Position numbers and translations under genes: made by a program. A stretch of 7,231 bases of DNA from contig JACCZZ010000353.1 of assembly GCA_013695715.1 (NCBI GenBank), forward strand, positions 1-7,231, given 5' to 3'. The DNA is from Chitinophagales bacterium. Lineage in GTDB: Bacteria > Bacteroidota > Bacteroidia > Chitinophagales > UBA10324. The notes beneath the pieces are model-generated. The model worked only from the letters and a program-made list of their open reading frames with translations. It was not told the DNA's origin and did not search any database. Each line of letters starts with the position of its first letter. Position 1 is the stretch's first letter. Positions 1-5,440 of this stretch are shown piece by piece.

Positions 1-1095
1 CATGTAGTAGGAGTGGCATATTCTGCATTTGACATGCAGATTTATATTAATGGTGAACAATCTCCAACTACCACCGATGGAAGTGCAACTTACATTGCGG
101 GTAATTCTTCTCATGGATCTATAGGAAGGCGGGTTGATCCAAATAATACTTACAGTTTTGATGGCGAGATAGATGAGGTAAGGTTATGGAATGTAGCAAG
201 AACACAAAAAGACTTACGCGACTTCATGTGCAAAAAAGTTGATCCTAACACATCAGGGTTGCTTGGTTACTGGATTGCGGATGAATTTTATTCAAGCTCT
301 ACCATATTGGATAATACATTTCCGGCTGAAGATGGGTATATAGTCGGTAACGTTGAAAAAACTACATCGGGCGCACCACTGGGCGATGAAAGTCAATATA
401 TGTACACAAATGACTGGACGGGTAAATTATTATCCTTAACTGCTGCAACCGGCGATAAGATTGGAGCTAAAAATATAACCGGAAATCCTCACGGGGTGCA
501 AATGTATCTGGTAAATTCCGAACCCTATTATACTGATAGTTTGAATATTACTCCAAACTATTATTTTGGAGTGTTTTGTGCTGAGTCTGCAACAGCAGCT
601 TCCTATAAGGTCGGATATAAATACAAATATCAAAATGGAATTATTACGGCTGAGAATGAAGGATTAGCAGATGTATATACCAGGATGGATGGCTCAGTTT
701 CAGAATGGCATGATTTAAATGCAAATCATGATTTATCTTCTAACGAGTTTAAAAAAGATAACCAGATTTCACGCGGAGAATATATTTTAAATGTAGAAGA
801 TGGTTTGAGATCAGCAGAAACTTCCCTCTTTACTTCGAAAGGTTCCATTAATATGATCAGCATATTTCCCAATCCCGCTGTTAACCATATTACTGTTGAT
901 TTATCACAAGTTTATGAACCTATTCATTCAATACGAATCATAGATCTAACAGGTAAAATTTACTACGAGAATAAATTCATTAAAAACACAAAAGAATTTA
1001 CGGCAGATATTTCAACCTTCAGCGCAGGACATTATGTTGTAGAACTCATTACTGGTTCAGGTAGAATCAGTGGTAAGTTTGAAGTAGTTCGCTAA
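1..1095 (+). CDS. LamG-like domain protein with T9SS type A sorting tail (5' truncated)
   Basis: This is the C-terminal 364 residues of a secreted protein. The frame is open to base 1 (His-Val-Val-Gly precedes the GTG at 13), so that GTG is almost certainly internal. Visible residues 1-95 are the end of a concanavalin A/LamG-like sandwich: HVVGVAYSAFDMQIYINGEQ, then GEIDEVRLWNVART, then GLLGYWIADE. These are the classic closing strands of LamG_3 modules. Residues about 120-270 form a module that often follows LamG in Bacteroidota proteins (APLGD, GVQMYLVN, YYFGVF, then an acidic stretch). Residues 283-364 are a type A T9SS sorting domain: ISIFPNPAVNHITVDLS, SIRIIDLTGKI, and FSAGHYVVELITG ending in KFEVVR. 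The protein should cross the outer membrane through T9SS, with the tail cleaved and the product anchored or released. Ligand and role are unknown; glycan binding or adhesion is a guess. The stop is TAA at 1093. Confidence 0.9.
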   Translation, partial: HVVGVAYSAFDMQIYINGEQSPTTTDGSATYIAGNSSHGSIGRRVDPNNTYSFDGEIDEVRLWNVARTQKDLRDFMCKKVDPNTSGLLGYWIADEFYSSSTILDNTFPAEDGYIVGNVEKTTSGAPLGDESQYMYTNDWTGKLLSLTAATGDKIGAKNITGNPHGVQMYLVNSEPYYTDSLNITPNYYFGVFCAESATAASYKVGYKYKYQNGIITAENEGLADVYTRMDGSVSEWHDLNANHDLSSNEFKKDNQISRGEYILNVEDGLRSAETSLFTSKGSINMISIFPNPAVNHITVDLSQVYEPIHSIRIIDLTGKIYYENKFIKNTKEFTADISTFSAGHYVVELITGSGRISGKFEVVR

Positions 1096-1221
1096 ATTCT
1101 TTAACATACATTACCATAATGCGGTTATATGGGATGGCTTAACTAATGAATATACCTTTGGTCAGCTAACCATTATTAATTGCAGCAACAGTCTTGCAAT
1201 TAAGAGATATCAGATATCTTT
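1096..1221. other. Short gap between convergent genes
   Basis: This 126-bp gap separates the plus-strand LamG-like gene from the minus-strand methyltransferase gene. It contains two inverted repeats near its right end, described separately, and no start codon with a convincing coding frame. One frame stays open from 1091 to 1225 without an ATG and is treated as chance. Confidence 0.6.
1176..1203. terminator. Perfect 9-bp stem-loop between convergent genes
   Basis: TTAATTGCA (1176-1184) and TGCAATTAA (1195-1203) are exact reverse complements around a 10-nt spacer. The position between two converging genes suggests a role in 3' ends or transcript termination on either strand. The stem is AT-rich and has no long T-run directly after it on either strand, so it would be a weak intrinsic terminator. 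It could equally be an mRNA 3'-end stabiliser. Confidence 0.35.
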
Positions 1222-1223
1222 TT
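1202..1223 (+). terminator. Possible weak terminator of the LamG-like gene
   Basis: AGATATC (1205-1211) and GATATCT (1213-1219) are reverse complements around a single A, and the plus strand continues with T residues to 1223. Allowing a realistic loop, the stem is about 5-8 bp, including A-T pairs contributed by the flanking AA and TT. The hairpin plus short T-tract resembles a Rho-independent terminator for the upstream plus-strand gene. It abuts the TAA stop (1222-1224) of the opposing methyltransferase gene. The low GC of the stem keeps confidence low. Confidence 0.35.
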
Positions 1224-1983
1224 AAGAAGATTTTAAAGATAAATACACTCCTGACTGTCCATCAGTTTCAGTTGCATAGTCAAATCGATCAATTTTGAAA
1301 CCGCTATTATCCAATATATTTTCTAAGTACTTTTTATTATATCTTACACAATGCAGGGGTAAAGTCCATTTCATTCTATAGTTGACAGGGTTTTCTACCT
1401 CATCAGGAACATGTTCTTCAAGGAAGGCTGTAAAAAAGATCTTTCCTGTTGGAGCGATTATGGATTTAAATTCTTGTAAGTAAGAGATAACATCTTCATG
1501 TTTCATGTGTGAAAAAACTGAATACAAATAAATACCATCTAAATTCTTCCCATATAAGAATGTTAATGCTGGTGAGGTCCCTTTTCCTTCCTTATTATAC
1601 AACTCATTTTTCATATCCATTAGTATGAAATTAAAGTTGGAGTGAGAAGGAGAGATATTTTTTTTACACCACTTTATAGCCCGTGGGCTCACGTCGACTC
1701 CATAATAAGCTTTAATGGAAGGATTTCTAATTAATAACCCTATTGCTAACCTGCCTACACCGCAACCTACATCTAAAATTGAACTATGATCTATTCCAAT
1801 AGTCTTTATTATACGGTCGGCTTCTTTAAGAGCAGAATTTAGGTAATGCTCATTATCATGAAAATCTCTCCCGCAATATCTTAAGTATTTTGCAGGTAAG
1901 ATTACCTTTTTGTATATAACGCGATCAGGAATGAGAAAATGATACATCCTCTTCAATAATCGGGTGAATGCCTTAAATACCAC
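1222..1983 (-). CDS. Class I SAM-dependent methyltransferase
   Basis: The product is a 253-residue Rossmann-fold methyltransferase that would use S-adenosylmethionine; the acceptor is not evident. Motif I is at residues 69-79 (ILDVGCGVGRL), the ribose-binding acidic residue is D97 in YYGVDVSP, and FNFILMDM (117-124) follows. YSVFSHM (154-160), the post-II strand and helix, is typical of a subfamily often found in polysaccharide and secondary-metabolite clusters, as is the WCKKNI stretch at 105-110. The strand IIAPTGKIFFTAFL (175-188) completes the core. The start is uncertain. The longest form uses GTG at 1983 and gives a basic, plausible N-terminus (MVFKAFTRLLKR); an ATG at 1947 (MYHFLIPDR) is the alternative. 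Neither has a well-spaced Shine-Dalgarno sequence. The gene lies 87 bp downstream of a second methyltransferase on the same strand and is probably cotranscribed with it. A glycan or lipid-linked sugar substrate is inferred from context only. Confidence 0.88.
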   Translation of the reverse strand: MVFKAFTRLLKRMYHFLIPDRVIYKKVILPAKYLRYCGRDFHDNEHYLNSALKEADRIIKTIGIDHSSILDVGCGVGRLAIGLLIRNPSIKAYYGVDVSPRAIKWCKKNISPSHSNFNFILMDMKNELYNKEGKGTSPALTFLYGKNLDGIYLYSVFSHMKHEDVISYLQEFKSIIAPTGKIFFTAFLEEHVPDEVENPVNYRMKWTLPLHCVRYNKKYLENILDNSGFKIDRFDYATETDGQSGVYLSLKSS

Positions 1984-2070
1984 TTCAGGTGAAATTTTGA
2001 GTCTGTTATTATAATTGAGTAATTATCGAAAGTTACACAAAAAACCTCCTTATGATCTATACGCCAACAG
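1984..2070 (-). other. Leader between the two methyltransferase genes, with an isolated AAGGAGG
   Basis: This 87-bp gap has no promoter that I can recognise. On the minus strand it carries AAGGAGG (2045-2051), a near-perfect Shine-Dalgarno core. The only start codon at suitable spacing, a GTG, is followed at once by TAA. The likely starts of the downstream gene lie about 60 and 100 nt away, so the motif does not set that start. It is probably chance, or it could be a ribosome standby or pausing site. Confidence 0.3.
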
Positions 2071-2880
2071 TTAGTTTGTGCTTGCAAATTCACAAATGCA
2101 AAGTAAATCAAGGCAATCTTCAATGTTTTCTTTAACAATGAAATAATCTTCAGTACTATATTTATGAAAATCTACCTCCTTTGCCTTATCATCTTTTTTA
2201 CTTAGCATTTGTCCTATCATATTCTTAACTTCTTCTGGAATAAGAGCTCTTATATTTAATGGATCCAAAGATATCTTTCGTTGAATTTTTGCGATTCTCC
2301 TGAATTCCCTCTCTCTTATCTCCTTCCTTGCTTGTATTCCTAAAACCATTACTTTGTTAAAGCCAATCGTCAGTAGATGTTCTAATTGCTGCGGACTATA
2401 TTCTCTTATATGAAATTTATTATAGGGTTTTTGACCATCCTTCAACCTTGTAAGACGGTTAGGTGTTGTAAGTATGAAAATTCCAGAAGGCTTAAGAACC
2501 CTATTTACCTCTGATACATAATTTCGGTCATCTTCTATATGTTCGATGACCTGAAAAGATATTGCTGCATCAAAAGTGTTATTGTCGAACGGTATTTTCT
2601 TACCGTCGTAATACTGATAAATACAGTTTTCCGAACTATATTTTTCCGTAGCATAAACTATTAAATCACTGTCAACATCTAATCCAACAATCTTCTTTAC
2701 ATTACTAGAAATCATCTTTGTTCCGTAGCCCTCTCCGCATCCAACTTCTAACAAATTATCCTCGGAACTTAATTTAGTTAAAGCAAACTCGTAAGCAATA
2801 ACGTGCCTCAGATACATTAAATACTCTTCTTCAGAATGAACCTCTCCTGGTACTACCCTTTCGCTCGTTTTTTGAATCAT
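2071..2880 (-). CDS. Class I SAM-dependent methyltransferase (UbiE/Methyltransf_11 type)
   Basis: The product is a 269-residue SAM-dependent methyltransferase. The N-terminus has SERVVPGE (6-13), a motif close to the T/SERF-V/I-PG signature of methyltransferases in O-antigen and exopolysaccharide loci. Motif I is LLEVGCGEGYGT (43-54), with an acidic ribose contact at D68 in VGLDVD. FDAAISFQVIEHIED (103-117) is the canonical motif II region, and RVLKPSGIFILTTPN (127-141) is motif III. FHIREYSPQQLEHLL (156-170) is the usual lid segment after it. The C-terminal 90 residues are charged and less conserved. The start ATG at 2880 is preceded by an A/T-rich leader without a Shine-Dalgarno sequence, as is common in Bacteroidota. 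It is the first gene of the methyltransferase pair and diverges from the T9SS type B gene. The likely role is O-methylation of a sugar or the terminus of a surface glycan (inference); another small-molecule acceptor cannot be excluded. Confidence 0.9.
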   Translation of the reverse strand: MIQKTSERVVPGEVHSEEEYLMYLRHVIAYEFALTKLSSEDNLLEVGCGEGYGTKMISSNVKKIVGLDVDSDLIVYATEKYSSENCIYQYYDGKKIPFDNNTFDAAISFQVIEHIEDDRNYVSEVNRVLKPSGIFILTTPNRLTRLKDGQKPYNKFHIREYSPQQLEHLLTIGFNKVMVLGIQARKEIREREFRRIAKIQRKISLDPLNIRALIPEEVKNMIGQMLSKKDDKAKEVDFHKYSTEDYFIVKENIEDCLDLLCICEFASTN

Positions 2881-2897
2881 ATATAAAAATAAAAAAT

Positions 2898-2925
2898 TCT
2901 TTACTTGGCCTAAACAAAGTAAAGA
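2898..2925. promoter_or_regulatory. Perfect 9-bp inverted repeat upstream of the methyltransferase pair
   Basis: TCTTTACTT (2898-2906) and AAGTAAAGA (2917-2925) are exact reverse complements with a 10-nt spacer. The element lies 17 bp upstream of the methyltransferase ATG and overlaps its candidate -7 box. In DNA it has the geometry of a dimeric regulator's operator; in RNA it could form a 5' UTR hairpin if transcription starts upstream of it. A near-copy of the left arm with its flank recurs at 3031-3042. Confidence 0.4.
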
Positions 2926-2941
2926 TAAAAATTCCTTTCAA
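2915..2941 (-). promoter_or_regulatory. Weak candidate Bacteroidota-type promoter for the methyltransferase pair
   Basis: On the minus strand, TTACTTTG (2915-2922) matches seven of eight positions of the Bacteroidota -7 consensus TAnnTTTG. A TTG (2939-2941) lies 16 nt upstream, slightly shorter than the usual 17-23 nt spacing to the -33 element. Transcription would start near 2908, giving a leader of roughly 28 nt. The match is imperfect and such motifs occur by chance in AT-rich DNA. Confidence 0.3.
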
Positions 2942-2955
2942 TCCTAAATACTTTC

Positions 2956-2975
2956 ACCCATGAACTTATATGGGT
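2956..2975. repeat. 6-bp inverted repeat in the divergent intergenic region
   Basis: ACCCAT (2956-2961) and ATGGGT (2970-2975) are reverse complements around 8 nt. It stands out by its GC content in an AT-rich stretch. A regulatory role is possible, but an arm this short can arise by chance. Confidence 0.25.
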
Positions 2976-3189
2976 TCTAATTTTCGAGTTAAGTAACCAA
3001 TAACGACAGTTCACCTGCGAATTATTTCAGCTTTACTTGTCCAAATATTTTGATCCCTCGATTTTACAGTTCAAGTACGGCACCCTTTTAAGTATTTGAG
3101 CCAGTCTTATCAGCAAACTGCTCTTAGTTGAAGAATTGACGCCATGCAAAGCCAATTTTTAAAAAAATTAATAATATCTTTATTGTTTG

Positions 3190-5418
3190 ATGAAAAATGT
3201 TCTAAAAACTTTACTCCTTGCTAGTTTTGCTACAACAACCTCCGGGTACATGGTACTTGCTCAATCATGTTCCATCTTTGCAGGTAACGATACAGCCTTT
3301 TGTATGTCTCCTACAACACTAAACTTAAATGCACAAATATCTGGAACTCTGAACTCATGTTCAGATATCTCCTGGACACCACAAGCCGGATTGAATAATC
3401 CCACAATTCTTAATCCTATAGCAACAATCTCCTCATCCATTGCTTATACGGTTAATGCATCGTTTCCTTTCGGTCCAAATTTAATAGTGAATGGTGATTT
3501 TGAAGATGGAAATATTGCATTCATTAATACATATAGTTATAATTGTCCGTCCTCCAGTGCTATAGTATCAAATGAATACTGCATAACAGACAATCCAAAC
3601 AATGTTCACCCCAGTGCTGCAAGTTGCTCAGATCATACTTCCGGAAGCGGATTGATGATGGTTGTAAACGGAGCAACGGTTTTTAATTCAGAAGTTTGGA
3701 GCCAAACTATTCCAGTAAGTGTAAATACGGATTACAGTTTTACATTTTGGTCAATGAATTGGTCCTCATTTACAACATATTTACCCACGTTTCATATTGT
3801 AATAAATGGCATTGTTCAAAACCAATCTTTTTCAATTAACCCGCTACAATGTTCGTGGAAGGAAAGTTGTTTAACTTGGAATTCCGGTAGTTCTACAACA
3901 GCTACTTTTCAAATTATTAATGAAGTTGATTATTATTCTGGAAATGATTTTGCAATAGACGACGTGGTACTTCAAGCTTTATGCCTTGCTTCAGATACCA
4001 TTCAAATCACTGTTGGCGATACAATTAATCAAATGTTTGACACAACAGTTTGCCAAGGTTCCTTAGTTTCCCTATTTGCCGCTTCTGGAAATGTTTCGTG
4101 GTTACCATCAAATGGATTAAATTGTGACAGTTGTCAAACAGTTACCTTTGCTGCAGATTCTTCAATCATTTACATTGCGTCAGGTGTAGATTCGTTTTGC
4201 TTTTTTGTAGATTCTTTTCAGATTTCCGTAGATTCACTTCCATTTTTGTTGCTACCTGATGATACTTTTACTTGTAAGGGAAGTGAGATACAAATACTTG
4301 CACAAGGTACTTCTGGTGTGATATGGACTTCTGATAGTAGTCTTTCTTGTATTAACTGCCTTAATCCAATAGCAAATCCTGATACCACGACTACGTATTA
4401 CGTTTCGACCTCGAATGGTATGTGTGAAATATCCGATTCTATAACAATATTAATAATGAATCCGCCTGCAATTGCATTTTTTCCTGATACCAATATATGT
4501 CAGGGCCTTAATGTGATTTTATCTCTTGATACTGGCTATAATTACTTATGGAGTCCCCCTCAGGGATTAAGCTGCAATGATTGTGCGGCACCAATTGCAA
4601 GTCCTGACAGTACTATAACCTATAATGTAGTTGTTTTAGACAGCGGATGTATAACTATAGACACAATAACAATTTTTGTCAGCTACAATGATTCAGTAAA
4701 TGCAGGTTTGGCTGATTCAATATGTGAGGGTAAGAGTGTTCAGTTAGCTGCATTGGGAGCTAATGATTATTTATGGTCTCCATCATTTTCTTTAAATGAC
4801 GCAAACATTAGTAATCCTGTTGCAAATCCAACTACAACTACTGAATATGTAGTTCACGGTAATGATGCTTGCGGTGAAACTGCTGATTCGGTAATTATTT
4901 TTGTGTTCAAAACACCAAGTGTATTCTCATCTTATGATTCCATTATTTATTGCCATTCCGGAGTACAAATACAAGTATCCGGTGAGTCTACTTATATCTA
5001 CCATTGGTTAAATTCTGATCTTGTTGACCCATCAAGTACAACTATCTCTATTAACCCATCGTCTTCAGAAATATACACTTTAAATGTATCAAATGGAATG
5101 TGCGATACTCTTTTAACGTTTCCAATTCTCGTAAGTAATATTTCTAGCATTGTGATACCCAATGCATTTACTCCAAATAGTGATGGTGTAAACGATATTT
5201 TTTCAATAATGGATTATTGTCCCATATCATTAAAGTATTTTAGAATATTTAACCGGTGGGGGCAAATGATTTTTGAAACAAATGATTTAACCATGGGATG
5301 GGACGGCAATTATAAAAACATAAAATGTCCCATTGATGTGTATGTTTATTCAATATTAGCCCTCAAACAATCAGGCGACGCTTTACACCTCAGTGGAAAT
5401 GTGACCTTAATAAGGTGA
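3190..5418 (+). CDS. Exported multi-repeat Ig/PKD-like adhesin-type protein with T9SS type B (gliding motility-associated) tail
   Basis: This 742-residue protein would be exported by Sec and then T9SS. Residues 1-25 are a signal peptide (MKNVLKTLLLASF, ending near VLAQ). A 177-residue-scale jelly-roll, carbohydrate-binding-like domain spans about 95-262: NLIVNGDFEDGN, DHTSGSGLMMVVNG (149-162 region), VWSQTIPV, and GNDFAIDDVVL near its end. Six Ig/PKD-like repeats surround it, with the pattern Cys, W-S-P..GL-S, NP.A.P..TT-Y-V, Cys, DS-I-I-V. Repeats 2-6 start at cysteines 288, 362, 437, 512 and 588. Repeat 1 (C38 to C265) contains the inserted domain. Residues 653-742 are the type B sorting domain: VIPNAFTPNSDGVNDIF, FRIFNRWGQMIFE, GWDGNYK, and YVYSILA. 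The start is ATG 3190; a TTG immediately before it is unlikely to be used. It is probably a cell-surface adhesin or glycan-binding protein. No enzyme motif is visible, and no PorP/SprF partner gene is adjacent. Confidence 0.92.
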   Translation: MKNVLKTLLLASFATTTSGYMVLAQSCSIFAGNDTAFCMSPTTLNLNAQISGTLNSCSDISWTPQAGLNNPTILNPIATISSSIAYTVNASFPFGPNLIVNGDFEDGNIAFINTYSYNCPSSSAIVSNEYCITDNPNNVHPSAASCSDHTSGSGLMMVVNGATVFNSEVWSQTIPVSVNTDYSFTFWSMNWSSFTTYLPTFHIVINGIVQNQSFSINPLQCSWKESCLTWNSGSSTTATFQIINEVDYYSGNDFAIDDVVLQALCLASDTIQITVGDTINQMFDTTVCQGSLVSLFAASGNVSWLPSNGLNCDSCQTVTFAADSSIIYIASGVDSFCFFVDSFQISVDSLPFLLLPDDTFTCKGSEIQILAQGTSGVIWTSDSSLSCINCLNPIANPDTTTTYYVSTSNGMCEISDSITILIMNPPAIAFFPDTNICQGLNVILSLDTGYNYLWSPPQGLSCNDCAAPIASPDSTITYNVVVLDSGCITIDTITIFVSYNDSVNAGLADSICEGKSVQLAALGANDYLWSPSFSLNDANISNPVANPTTTTEYVVHGNDACGETADSVIIFVFKTPSVFSSYDSIIYCHSGVQIQVSGESTYIYHWLNSDLVDPSSTTISINPSSSEIYTLNVSNGMCDTLLTFPILVSNISSIVIPNAFTPNSDGVNDIFSIMDYCPISLKYFRIFNRWGQMIFETNDLTMGWDGNYKNIKCPIDVYVYSILALKQSGDALHLSGNVTLIR
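4051..5103 (+). repeat. Five contiguous ~225-bp (75-residue) protein repeats
   Basis: Within the type B protein, the first cysteine of repeats 2 to 6 falls at residues 288, 362, 437, 512 and 588, a spacing of 74-76. The second cysteine lies 49-50 residues later each time (337, 412, 487, 561, 638). The core W-[ST]-P..GLS, NP[IV]A.P..TT.Y and DS[IV].I elements align, while DNA-level identity is low, so these are old, diverged duplications. Repeats 2-4 carry an extra C-x-x-C pair (312/315, 387/390, 462/465) that repeats 5 and 6 lack. Confidence 0.8.
5404..5416. repeat. Short palindrome over the stop of the type B gene
   Basis: ACCTTA and TAAGGT flank a central A, and the second arm ends on the first base of the TGA stop codon. 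GTGAC also occurs on both sides (5401-5405 and 5415-5419). No T-run follows on either strand, so it is not a convincing terminator. No other termination signal is visible in the 22-bp convergent gap at 5419-5440. Confidence 0.25.
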
Positions 5419-5440
5419 CATAACCACGAATGTAGTTTAA

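Larger units (their letters stand above)
2881..3189. other. Divergent intergenic region (about 310 bp)
   Basis: The stretch lies between divergently transcribed genes, so promoters for both the methyltransferase pair and the T9SS type B gene must be here. The left third holds two inverted repeats and one weak promoter candidate. CTTTACTTGGCC (2899-2910) recurs as CTTTACTTGTCC (3031-3042) with one mismatch, 132 bp apart in the same orientation. I found no convincing promoter box for the plus-strand gene; TATCTTTA (3175-3182) resembles a -7 box but sits too close to the ATG at 3190. Both strands have frequent stops across 2960-3160, and I see no recognisable remnant of a gene or insertion sequence. 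Confidence 0.5.

Noticed and set aside
436..633. 65-codon minus-strand frame inside the LamG-like gene
   Set aside because: It is fully antisense to a well-supported coding region, with no recognisable domain.
1091..1225. Open plus-strand frame after the LamG-like gene, reading like protein (VIWDGLTNEYTFGQL)
   Set aside because: It has no ATG, GTG or TTG start that leaves a meaningful length and overlaps only the last codons of the LamG-like gene, whose own frame ends naturally with a complete sorting domain. A 45-codon open stretch is within chance, and I recognise no family.
1953..2138. A 61-codon minus-strand frame with a signal-peptide-like N-terminus (MLKKTLKIALIYFAF)
   Set aside because: It begins with TTG, overlaps the 3' end of one methyltransferase gene by 68 bp and the start of the next by 31 bp, and has no ribosome site. 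The hydrophobic run is a frame-shifted reading of the real gene's C-terminus.
2960..3160. Possible decayed transposase or gene remnant in the intergenic region
   Set aside because: I compared short translations on both strands with transposase families I know from Bacteroidota and saw no convincing match; stops are frequent, and there are no terminal inverted repeats or target duplication.
3175..3182. TATCTTTA as a -7 box for the type B gene
   Set aside because: It lies only 8 nt from the ATG, would leave essentially no leader, and has no TTG at the expected upstream spacing.
3187..3189. TTG as the start of the type B gene
   Set aside because: An ATG follows immediately at 3190 and gives a standard signal peptide (MKNVLKTLLL).
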